Part shown: piece after piece, positions 7,434 to 14,781 of the stretch | Layout of the letters: every line of letters starts with the position of its first letter | Position numbering within the stretch: the stretch's first letter is position 1 | From: Frigoriflavimonas asaccharolytica | GTDB lineage: Bacteria > Bacteroidota > Bacteroidia > Flavobacteriales > Weeksellaceae | Assembly (NCBI RefSeq): GCF_013294015.1 | Contig: NZ_JABSNO010000018.1 | Coordinates: 1-35,515, forward strand | Length of the DNA: 35,515 nt | Reading direction: 5' to 3' | Notes under the pieces: model-generated | Database searches by the model: none | What the model saw: only the letters and a program-made list of their open reading frames with translations | What the model was told of the DNA's origin: nothing | Made by a program: the position numbers and the translations under genes

Positions 7434-8801
7434 ATGTTCAACAATCTACAAGATAAACTAGACAAAGCACTTCACAACATCAAAGGTCGTGGCAAAATTT
7501 CTGAAATCAACGTTGCCGAAACCGTAAAAGAAATTCGCCGTGCTTTGGTAGATGCCGATGTAAACTACAAAGTTGCTAAAGACCTAACCAAAAGAGTGCA
7601 AGATAAAGCGCTCGGACAAAATGTATTGACGAGTTTGAGTCCAGGACAATTGATGACCAAAATTGTGCATGATGAATTGGTAGAATTAATGGGTTCTACA
7701 CAAGAAGGCATCAACTTAACTGGAAAACCTACCGTTATTTTGATCGCTGGTTTGCAAGGTTCTGGTAAAACTACTTTTTCTGGAAAATTAGCGAACTATT
7801 TAAAAATAAAGAAAAACAAAAAACCACTTTTGGTTGCTTGTGATGTTTATAGGCCTGCTGCAGTAGAACAATTGAGAGTTTTGGGTGGCCAAGTTGGAAT
7901 TCCTGTTTATACAGAAGAAGGCGCGGTAAATCCAAGCACAATTGCAGAAAATGGGATCAAATTTGCGAAAGAAAATGGGCATGATGTTGTAATTGTAGAT
8001 ACTGCTGGTCGTTTGGCGATTGACGAACAAATGATGAATGAAATAAAAAGCATTCACTACTTCATCAAACCTAATGAAACTCTTTTCGTAGTAGATTCTA
8101 TGACGGGACAAGATGCGGTAAACACTGCAAAAACCTTCAACGAAGCTTTGAATTTTGATGGAGTTGTACTTACAAAATTAGATGGTGATACGCGAGGTGG
8201 AGCTGCATTGACGATACGTTCTGTTGTAGAAAAACCGATAAAATTTATCTCTACTGGAGAAAAAATGGAAGCCTTGGATTTGTTCTATCCAGAAAGAATG
8301 GCAGACAGAATCCTTGGAATGGGAGATGTTGTTTCTTTGGTGGAACGTGCTCAAGAGCAATTTGATGAAGAGGAAGCTAAAAAATTACACAAAAAAATAG
8401 CCAAAAATGAATTCGGTTTTGATGATTTTCTGAAGCAAATTCAGCAGATTAAAAAAATGGGTAACATGAAGGATTTGATGGGCATGATTCCAGGTGTTGG
8501 TAAAGCCATAAAAGATGTAGATATGAACGATGACGCCTTCAAAGGTATAGAAGCGATTATCCATTCTATGACGCCAGATGAAAGACGCAGACCATCAATA
8601 ATTAACACCCAAAGAAAAGCCAGAATTGCAAAAGGTTGTGGTAAAAAAATCGAAGACGTGAATGCACTCATGAAACAATTTGAACAAATGGGCAAAATGA
8701 TGAAAATGATGCAAGGACCGCAAGGTAAACAAATGATGGAAATGATGAGCAAAGGAATGCCAAAAATGCCAATGGGTGGCGGAAATTTGTTTGGGAAATA
8801 A
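7434..8801 (+). CDS. ffh: signal recognition particle protein Ffh
   Basis: Ffh is the SRP GTPase that binds signal sequences on ribosomes and delivers membrane proteins to FtsY. The 455-residue product shows the N domain (1-90), the P-loop GLQGSGKTT (106-114), DTAGR near 190, TKLDGDTRGG near 250, and a C-terminal M domain (about 330-455) with methionine-rich segments such as MGKMMKMMQ and MMEMMSKGMPKMP. The start follows a consensus -7 box by 20 nt. A strong terminator follows at 8828-8859, so the gene is monocistronic. No SRP RNA gene is visible nearby. Confidence 0.97.
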   Translation: MFNNLQDKLDKALHNIKGRGKISEINVAETVKEIRRALVDADVNYKVAKDLTKRVQDKALGQNVLTSLSPGQLMTKIVHDELVELMGSTQEGINLTGKPTVILIAGLQGSGKTTFSGKLANYLKIKKNKKPLLVACDVYRPAAVEQLRVLGGQVGIPVYTEEGAVNPSTIAENGIKFAKENGHDVVIVDTAGRLAIDEQMMNEIKSIHYFIKPNETLFVVDSMTGQDAVNTAKTFNEALNFDGVVLTKLDGDTRGGAALTIRSVVEKPIKFISTGEKMEALDLFYPERMADRILGMGDVVSLVERAQEQFDEEEAKKLHKKIAKNEFGFDDFLKQIQQIKKMGNMKDLMGMIPGVGKAIKDVDMNDDAFKGIEAIIHSMTPDERRRPSIINTQRKARIAKGCGKKIEDVNALMKQFEQMGKMMKMMQGPQGKQMMEMMSKGMPKMPMGGGNLFGK

Positions 8802-8827
8802 ATTTTGACAAACAATTTAATACTATA

Positions 8828-8859
8828 AATCTCGAGAAAATTTCTCGGGATTTTTTTTT
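8828..8859 (+). terminator. rho-independent terminator of ffh
   Basis: The inverted repeat AATCTCGAG / CTCGGGATT (one G-T pair) surrounds a short AT loop and is followed by a run of nine T. It starts 26 nt after the ffh stop. Confidence 0.85.
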
Positions 8860-8917
8860 GCAATACTGCTAATTGCTTGAAGTGAATCTTCTATTCTTTC
8901 TCATAACTTGCCACAAA

Positions 8918-8945
8918 AATAGGATGAGCAAAAACTCATCCTATT
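8918..8945 (-). terminator. terminator of the SPFH-protein gene
   Basis: Perfect 11-bp arms (AATAGGATGAG / CTCATCCTATT) surround a 6-nt loop. Read on the minus strand it is followed by a T run, placing it about 20 nt after the stop of the leftward SPFH gene. Confidence 0.8.
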
Positions 8946-8964
8946 ATATTACTTTTTGTAAAAA

Positions 8965-9912
8965 TTAGTTTTGTGGATTTTGTCCGTATCTTTCTGGTGC
9001 AGGTGGATAGTTTCCTTTGTCGGCTTCTTCTAGTTTAGAAACGGAAATCATTGCAGCCATCATATCATTTAGCATATTGCTTGCAGAAGTTGGCGAATTT
9101 GGCAACAATACCAGATTACTTCTATTGTTCGCTCCAATTGCTTGCAAAGTATCGTAATGTTGCGTAACCACAATTAAAGAAGATGCTTCTTGCGAACCAA
9201 TATTCACCTTATTTAGCATTCTTACAGATTCTTCCAGACCTTTTGCAATTTCACGTCTTTGGTCTGCAATACCTTGTCCTTGTAGTTTTTTAGATTCTGC
9301 CTCTGCTTTTGCAACGGCTACAATTCTAATTCTTTGTGCTTCAGATTCGTATTCTGCGGCAGTTTTTTCACGTTCTGCAGCATTAATTCTGTTCATGGCA
9401 TGTTTCACTTGCTCATCTGGATCTATATCTGTAACCAAAGCTTTGATGATATCATACCCATAACTTTGCATTGCATCTTGCAATTCAGATTTTACAGCGT
9501 TTGCAATATCATCTTTTCTCACAAATACATCATCTAATCTTGTTTTTGGAACTTCCGCTCTCACTACATCAAAAACGTAAGAAGTAATTTGATTCTCCGG
9601 ATTTTCTAATTTGTAATAAGCATCTTTCACATTTGTTCTAACGACTTGGTACTGAACAGAAACCTTCATCTTGACGAAAACATTATCCAAAGTCTTTGTA
9701 TCGATCATCACATCCAATTGTTGAATTCTCAGATTTAATCTTGCAGAAATTTGATCGATAAACGGAACTTTTAAATGCAATCCAGAATCACAAACTTTTA
9801 AAAATTTCCCAAGTCTTTCCACGACTGCAGCAGATTCTTGTTTCACGGTAAAAAAGGAGGCCATTAAAGTAATAAAGCCAAAAAAGGCTACAACACCTAA
9901 GAAATACATCAT
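8965..9912 (-). CDS. SPFH/band 7 (stomatin/QmcA-like) membrane protein
   Basis: The 315-residue product has one N-terminal transmembrane segment (MMYFLGVVAFFGFITLMASFF) followed at once by a band-7 domain: VVERLGKFLKVCDSGLHLKVPFID, then VFVKMKVSVQYQV and DVVRAEVPKTRLDDVF. A coiled coil rich in Ala, Glu and Arg (AEREKTAAEYESEAQRIRIVAVAKAEAE) and a Pro-rich tail follow. Such proteins form ring-shaped scaffolds at the inner membrane and often associate with FtsH or with lipid microdomains. The NfeD partner frequent beside such genes is not adjacent. Two ATGs stand in tandem (9912, 9909); either could be used. A terminator follows the gene. Confidence 0.9.
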   Translation of the reverse strand: MMYFLGVVAFFGFITLMASFFTVKQESAAVVERLGKFLKVCDSGLHLKVPFIDQISARLNLRIQQLDVMIDTKTLDNVFVKMKVSVQYQVVRTNVKDAYYKLENPENQITSYVFDVVRAEVPKTRLDDVFVRKDDIANAVKSELQDAMQSYGYDIIKALVTDIDPDEQVKHAMNRINAAEREKTAAEYESEAQRIRIVAVAKAEAESKKLQGQGIADQRREIAKGLEESVRMLNKVNIGSQEASSLIVVTQHYDTLQAIGANNRSNLVLLPNSPTSASNMLNDMMAAMISVSKLEEADKGNYPPAPERYGQNPQN

Positions 9913-10053
9913 CGTTTTTATTTTAAATATTAGATGGTAAGATACAATTTTAATTCAATATTTCCAGTCTTTTATTGAAGATAATTTGCATTAATTCAAG
10001 CTTTAAAAAAAATAAATTTTTGTAAATTGTGCATCAATCAAAATGATAAAAAT

Positions 10054-10434
10054 ATGGAAATACAAGAAATGATTTTAGTAATAATCATCGGTGTGATTGC
10101 TGGTATTTTAAGTGGACTCTTGGGAATTGGAGGTGCGGTTTTAATAATCCCAGCATTGGTTTTATTTTTAGGATTTTCTCAGCAGACTGCGCAAGGAACT
10201 ACCTTATTGATGATGGTTCCGCCAATTGGTGCTTTGGCTGCTTTTCAATATTATAAAGAAGGTACAGTAGATTTTAAAATTGCAGGTATTTTGGCAGTTG
10301 GCTTTTTAATCGGTGGCTATTTCGGTGGAAAATATGCCAACCACATACCGCAAGAAATATTGAAAAAACTATTTGCAATCTTACTTTTAGTTATCGCCTT
10401 GAAAATGCTTTTTCTGGATAAGGCATTTAAATGA
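10054..10434 (+). CDS. half-size TauE/SafE (TSUP) family transporter
   Basis: The product is 126 residues from ATG 10054. An in-frame TTG at 10027 would add a polar MCINQNDKN leader and is less likely. It has four predicted membrane helices and the TSUP signature with GILSGLLGIGGAVLIIPALVL near the N-terminus, GTTLLMMVPP in the middle and GGYFGGKYA near residue 90. Full TSUP proteins have about 250 residues with two such halves, so this single-repeat form presumably dimerises. TSUP members export sulfite, sulfoacetate or other anions; the substrate here is unknown. The stop overlaps the start of the next gene by 4 nt (ATGA), showing translational coupling. Confidence 0.85.
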   Translation: MEIQEMILVIIIGVIAGILSGLLGIGGAVLIIPALVLFLGFSQQTAQGTTLLMMVPPIGALAAFQYYKEGTVDFKIAGILAVGFLIGGYFGGKYANHIPQEILKKLFAILLLVIALKMLFLDKAFK

Positions 10435-10892
10435 GATCCTCTGCAGATAAAAAATTAAAAAAATTCATACTTAAATTTTGGTTTTCCAACCTCATTTTTA
10501 GTCTCATTTTGTATATCGGGTTTAGAATTGTGCTCAATAATATTGATACAGAAGAAAGTAATTTTTTTGAATTTATTTTAAAAATTTTAGAATTATTTTT
10601 AGACATCTACCTAACTGCACTTTTTTTAGGAGCGATGATGGTTTGTTCTTTCACGTATTTTTTAAACTTAAACAATCAAATTAGAAACAATACTTTCTTT
10701 TCTTTATTAACGTTTACGGCAATTCCAATCGCAGTTGTTTTATTTTATTGTATTCAATTCAATATCGATTTTCAAATGGAAGATATCGACGGATTAAGAA
10801 TGATGAAACCCTACTTTATAGTTGCGTTCATCTATATTCTATTCAGCATTTTTTTATTCATTATTTTCAGAATAAAACTCCGTAAATTTTAA
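10431..10892 (+). CDS. four-helix membrane protein of unknown function
   Basis: The 153-residue protein has a basic N-terminus (MRSSADKKLKKFILKFW) and four predicted transmembrane helices, near 17-33, 48-72, 88-108 and 128-148. I recognise no family. Its ATG overlaps the stop of the half-size TSUP gene by 4 nt, so the two are made together. It could be a partner of that transporter, but this is only inferred from coupling. It converges on dgt with 5 nt between the stops. Confidence 0.65.
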   Translation: MRSSADKKLKKFILKFWFSNLIFSLILYIGFRIVLNNIDTEESNFFEFILKILELFLDIYLTALFLGAMMVCSFTYFLNLNNQIRNNTFFSLLTFTAIPIAVVLFYCIQFNIDFQMEDIDGLRMMKPYFIVAFIYILFSIFLFIIFRIKLRKF

Positions 10893-10897
10893 TAGAA

Positions 10898-12253
10898 TTA
10901 CATGGTCATTCCAATTTCAATTCCCTTTATTTTTTTATAAAGATCGGTTGCATAATTATCCGTCATTCCAGAAACGAAATCTATCACGCCCAAAGTTTTT
11001 TGATAATCTGTTCCGTTTTGATAATTAAATTGCGCTGGCAAAAGTTTTAAAGCCATTTTATCATAAGACTTCCGAAGGTGATTTTCTTTCAATATAGAAG
11101 GTATAAAATGATCTAAAAGCTCATACATAACATTGTATCCAGCATTTTCTATTTCAATAACTGCTTTGTAAGCATAAATATTTTCGATAGAAAATTTCTG
11201 AATTTCCTGAAACGCAGGATTTTCTTTTTTAAATAAATCTAAAAGTGGTTTTTCCAAACTTCCATCTAGAATATTTGCAAAATTTTCTTGGTATAATTGA
11301 ACAGATTTATTGATCAATGCATTAATTACTTTGGCTCGGAGGTAAGATATCCGCTCATTTTTATTGGAAATTAAAGCCATTTTATCTTTTACTCTCGTCA
11401 AATTTGCATTCTCAGATTGGATAAGATCTAAAAAAAGATTTTCGCAATCGGAAGTAGAAACGATTCCCAATCTGTGTGCATCTTCCATATCTATTATGTG
11501 GTAGCAAATATCATCTGCAGCTTCTACCAACCACACAAAAGGATGTCTTTTAAAAACAATAGGGTTTTCATTTTCTTGCAGAATATTCGTGTTTTTTGCA
11601 ATTTCTAAAAACGTTTCCTTTTCATTTTGAAAAAACCCAAATTTTTTGCGGTGGATGTGAGATTTATCTTTCGCGATAGCTTCACAAGGATATTTTGCAA
11701 TACTTGCCAAAGTGGTAAAAGTTAATTGTGTACCACCAAAATCTTTCCCATTTTGTTGATGCGTCAATACCCGAATTGCATTGGCATTCCCTTCAAAATT
11801 AACCAAATCTGCCCATTCTTTTTCATTAAATTTGGTGAGCAAATCTGTTTCATTTCTTTCAAAATAACTAGCAATTGCATCTTCACCAGAATGCCCGAAA
11901 GCAGGATTTCCCACATCATGGCAAAGGCAAGCCGCAGCTAGAACGTTGCTTAAATTGTGCAAATAAAATTCTTGCGAATCTAGGCTTATATCTTTCTTGC
12001 AATGCTCTACAATCCAAGTTCCAATCAAGCTTCCTAAACTTCTACCTACTGAGGAAACCTCTAAAGAATGCGTTAATCTATTGTGCACAAATACACTACC
12101 TGGCAAAGGAAAAACCTGTGTTTTATTTTGCAATCTTCTGAAAGCAGAAGAAAAAATAATCCTATCAAAATCGCGTTGAAAATCTGTGCGAGATGCTACA
12201 GAAGTAGAATGATTGCCGCTGCGTTGGTTGGTGTAAAGCTGATTAAGATTCAT
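10898..12253 (-). CDS. dgt: deoxyguanosinetriphosphate triphosphohydrolase-like dNTPase
   Basis: Dgt-type HD enzymes cut dNTPs to nucleoside and triphosphate, controlling dNTP pools. From ATG 12253 the product has 451 residues. A longer frame opening at 12289 adds the hydrophobic stretch MMYVFIFIKFAS, which is not part of the family; the conserved start is MNLNQLYTNQRSG. The HD metal-binding set is visible: H62 in NRLTHSLEVS, H112-D113 in CLCHDVGNPAFGHSGEDA, and a later Asp in VWLVEAADDICYHIIDMEDA. RRLQNKTQVF at 39-48 is typical. A near-consensus -7 box (TACGTTTT on the minus strand, about 12280-12288) fits the ATG at 12253. Confidence 0.93.
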   Translation of the reverse strand: MNLNQLYTNQRSGNHSTSVASRTDFQRDFDRIIFSSAFRRLQNKTQVFPLPGSVFVHNRLTHSLEVSSVGRSLGSLIGTWIVEHCKKDISLDSQEFYLHNLSNVLAAACLCHDVGNPAFGHSGEDAIASYFERNETDLLTKFNEKEWADLVNFEGNANAIRVLTHQQNGKDFGGTQLTFTTLASIAKYPCEAIAKDKSHIHRKKFGFFQNEKETFLEIAKNTNILQENENPIVFKRHPFVWLVEAADDICYHIIDMEDAHRLGIVSTSDCENLFLDLIQSENANLTRVKDKMALISNKNERISYLRAKVINALINKSVQLYQENFANILDGSLEKPLLDLFKKENPAFQEIQKFSIENIYAYKAVIEIENAGYNVMYELLDHFIPSILKENHLRKSYDKMALKLLPAQFNYQNGTDYQKTLGVIDFVSGMTDNYATDLYKKIKGIEIGMTM

Positions 12254-12335
12254 GCTGGCAAATTTAATGAAAATAAAAACGTACATCATATAATATATTC
12301 CCTGCTTTATTCTCTACATTGTAAAAAATTTAAAT

Positions 12336-13010
12336 ATGAAATTTAATATTAAATTAAACAGCGCAGAAACATTAGAAGAGATAGAGCATTATTGGACGAA
12401 TGAGGATTATATCCAACTTTTAACTTTGTTTAATTTTCCAGATGCGAAAACCATCCAACCAGAAAATTTGCGAGAAATGCTTTTTATGGCCATCTCTGAT
12501 TTTGAACCTAATGAAGCCGCAGAAATTGTATTAACCTACAAACTTTCGGAAGATTTGAATGAAGGGCAGATTTCACAAATTTCTAATGATATGCTGCTTG
12601 ATAAAATCTGCGAAGAATATCCGGAAATTAATCTGCACTATGCTCTTTTCAATATAAATCAATTGCTTTTTAAAGCCTACAATGGTACATTTTTAAATTG
12701 CAAAGCGACATTGGTCAATTTTGAAATAGAGAAACCAAGAGACTTTGATGACGAAATAACCAAGGAAATTGTACTAAAATCCTTTAATAATGGACTTTCT
12801 GATAGTAATATTATAAAGAGGTTGTTTACTGAAAATATGTCTACAGAAACGAGATTTGAGCAAGCCGAAGATATTTTGTGGGAATTGAATCACAAGGAAG
12901 GAAATAATTACACCTTCATCACCTCAGAATATTGGATGAATAAAGATGAAATCATCGCCTCGGAATTTGAGGGTGATTGTTTGATGGCAAAAGTTGAAGA
13001 AGAGGAATAA
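12336..13010 (+). CDS. acidic protein of unknown function
   Basis: The 224-residue protein is soluble, strongly acidic and mostly helical, with no signal peptide or membrane segment. I recognise no domain. Phrases such as EHYWTNEDYIQLLTLFNFPDA and ISDFEPNEAAEIVLTY suggest helical hairpins. The gene is divergent from dgt (82 bp apart) and ends 39 nt before an unusually long hairpin (13050-13104), so it is transcribed alone. Codon use resembles its neighbours, which argues for a real, conserved gene. Confidence 0.65.
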   Translation: MKFNIKLNSAETLEEIEHYWTNEDYIQLLTLFNFPDAKTIQPENLREMLFMAISDFEPNEAAEIVLTYKLSEDLNEGQISQISNDMLLDKICEEYPEINLHYALFNINQLLFKAYNGTFLNCKATLVNFEIEKPRDFDDEITKEIVLKSFNNGLSDSNIIKRLFTENMSTETRFEQAEDILWELNHKEGNNYTFITSEYWMNKDEIIASEFEGDCLMAKVEEEE

Positions 13011-13049
13011 TTGAAAATGATTATTAAGATTTAGAAAAAACTTCTATAT

Positions 13050-13104
13050 ACCGTAAAAACTTAAATATTTGAAGATTTGCTTTCAAATATTTAAGTTTTT
13101 CGGT
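13050..13104 (+). terminator. long stem-loop, probable terminator
   Basis: The left arm (13050-13073) and right arm (13082-13104) pair over 23 bp with one bulged T, enclosing an 8-nt loop. The core is AAAAACTTAAATATTTGAA. It lies 39 nt after the acidic-protein gene. The right arm ends in TTTTTCGGTTT, so the U-tract is partly inside the stem. Confidence 0.7.
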
Positions 13105-13234
13105 TTAAATTAAGTACTGCGCTTATCTTTACAAATTATTCTTCAAAATTTTGATGAACAAATAATCGGTGTTTTATTTGGGATGAATTGAATTTTTTAA
13201 ATAATAAAAGTACTATAGAAAAGCAACATCATAA

Positions 13235-13480
13235 CTTAAAAATAAATTTATAGCAGAAGGTTGGTGCATAACTGGACAACTATTTTCTAAAAAAATCGGA
13301 ATTTAAGATGCTGGACAAGGAACATTATAGTATAAATTGCCATTAGTTGGTTTAAGAAAAGAAGTAAAAAACAACTATCAATTTATTCCTTTTGCGATTA
13401 TGAAAACATTTTCTGAAGAAAATACTATTTTGATTCTTGTTGAAAATGGAAACCCCGATAGAGATTTTTTAGAAGGTTAA
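13235..13480 (+). pseudogene. decayed ORF with two in-frame stops
   Basis: A single reading frame of 82 codons is interrupted by TAA (13304-13306) and TAG (13328-13330). The last 49 codons are open and protein-like (LPLVGLRKEV, FIPFAIMKTFSEENTILILVE, NGNPDRDFLEG). The order ITGQL - IGI-D - LVGLRKEV - ENTILILVENG has a faint resemblance to the domain-2 beta barrel of EF-Tu-like small proteins; this is a guess. The stretch before it (13105-13234) holds nothing I can identify. Confidence 0.4.
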
Positions 13481-13494
13481 ATAATATTAAAATT

Positions 13495-13653
13495 ATGGAA
13501 ACAAGTCAAAAATTTAATTATAAATACTGCTTAAAAAGAGTTGCACCTTTATTAACCATTTTTATAATAACTCTGTTATTAATAATTGTAAGCAGCGAAA
13601 CACATTTAATAAATAATGAAGTAGGTTATTTTATTTCATATCTGAATGATTAG
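13495..13653 (+). CDS. small single-span membrane ORF (52 aa)
   Basis: ATG 13495 opens a 52-residue frame with a basic N-terminus (METSQKFNYKYCLKRV), one strong hydrophobic helix (PLLTIFIITLLLIIVSS) and a short polar tail. It lies 14 nt after the decayed ORF and before a bidirectional hairpin. It could be a real small membrane protein, or the remains of a longer gene. I recognise no family. Confidence 0.4.
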   Translation: METSQKFNYKYCLKRVAPLLTIFIITLLLIIVSSETHLINNEVGYFISYLND

Positions 13654-13696
13654 AAATTACATTCTATTCATTAAATATTATGCTGTATGATTAAAA

Positions 13697-13724
13697 AATT
13701 CCAGATTAAAACTAATCTGGAATT
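13697..13724. terminator. bidirectional terminator hairpin
   Basis: Perfect 12-bp arms (AATTCCAGATTA / TAATCTGGAATT) surround a 4-nt loop. The minus strand continues into a T run, serving the mscS gene. The plus strand has a shorter T run, possibly serving the small ORF. Confidence 0.85.
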
Positions 13725-13744
13725 TTCTGTTACTTGTAAATGAT

Positions 13745-14641
13745 CTACTGTTGATTTGCAAAACGTACTGGCATTTCCGTCATTGTAGTTCCACCTTTTA
13801 TTCCAAAATCTAATGTTCTGATTGGGAATGGTATCATGATATCGTTTGCATCGTAAGCAATTTTTATTTTCATAATGGCTTCACTTCTCACTTTAACGTA
13901 CACACTTTGTTCTGGAGTATTCAGCCAGATTCTTACGGATAAATTGATAGAGCTATCGCCAAATTCTACAAAAAATACGGTAACGTCATCTTCTTGAGAA
14001 CGTTCTGCGATATCTTTTACGGCATCTAATGTAATTTGTTGCACTTTTGCCAAATCGTCTCCATAGGAAACACCAACGGAAAGATCTAATCTTCTTTTGT
14101 TAATGTAAGAATAATTATCTATCGCATTTTGATACACCTCTTTATTAGGAATAATGATGGTTTGCCCTTCAAATGTTTGCAAAACTGTGTCTCGTAAATT
14201 TATAGAAATAACTTTTCCCATATAATCTTTCAATTTCACGATGTCTCCTACTTTCAAAGGTTTTCTGAAGGAAATAAAAATACCGGACATAAAATTAGAA
14301 GCAATATCTTGAAAAGCAAAAGCCAAGGCTAAACCTAAGATTCCAGCACCAGCCAAAATTGACGTCACCGCTTTATCTAGTTGCAAAATACTTAAAACAG
14401 TAAATATTACAATTCCCAAAACCACCATATAAATGACGGAACTGAAGAGATTGTTGAGTGTTATGTTGTGAGAAATTTTACCTATTAATTTTTTTGAAAT
14501 TCTTCTTACAAATTTTGCAATGTAAAAACCGATAACCAGTACAATTGCTGCTAAAAATATGTTTGGAAGCAATTTTATGAGAGCAGTCCCCCAATTTGTA
14601 AGTTTTCCTGTTAATAAATCTGTAATTTGATTGAAATCCAT
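13745..14641 (-). CDS. mscS: small-conductance mechanosensitive channel MscS
   Basis: The 298-residue protein has the classic three-helix MscS layout. TM1 lies near 20-45 and TM2 near 65-88. The pore helix TM3 (ILAGAGILGLALAFAFQD, Ala/Gly packed) is followed by FMSGIFISFRKPLKVGDIVKL, the beta domain with GQTIIIPNKEVYQNAIDNYS, and the C-terminal alpha/beta vestibule. It opens on membrane tension to release solutes after hypo-osmotic shock. It is shorter and closer to E. coli MscS than the channel at 2116-3372, so the window holds two different members. A hairpin at 13697-13724 terminates it; no partner gene adjoins. Confidence 0.93.
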   Translation of the reverse strand: MDFNQITDLLTGKLTNWGTALIKLLPNIFLAAIVLVIGFYIAKFVRRISKKLIGKISHNITLNNLFSSVIYMVVLGIVIFTVLSILQLDKAVTSILAGAGILGLALAFAFQDIASNFMSGIFISFRKPLKVGDIVKLKDYMGKVISINLRDTVLQTFEGQTIIIPNKEVYQNAIDNYSYINKRRLDLSVGVSYGDDLAKVQQITLDAVKDIAERSQEDDVTVFFVEFGDSSINLSVRIWLNTPEQSVYVKVRSEAIMKIKIAYDANDIMIPFPIRTLDFGIKGGTTMTEMPVRFANQQ

Positions 14642-14728
14642 AAATATATTTTAATATCAGACAAAATAATGAATTTTCATTTAAGAAATGTTATAATATT
14701 CAACTTTTTAGTTAAAACTTTAAATAAA

Positions 14729-14759
14729 AATTCCCGTGATGATCATCAAAACGGGAATT
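14729..14759 (-). terminator. terminator of gcvP
   Basis: The arms AATTCCCGT / ACGGGAATT surround a 13-nt loop, and the minus strand runs on into T residues. The hairpin lies about 22 nt after the gcvP stop. Confidence 0.8.
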
Positions 14760-14781
14760 AAAAATTTAGATAAATAATAAT

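Noticed and set aside
8802-8964. Possible SRP RNA gene next to ffh.
   Set aside because: The gap holds only two ordinary terminator hairpins and lacks the conserved SRP RNA tetraloop helix.
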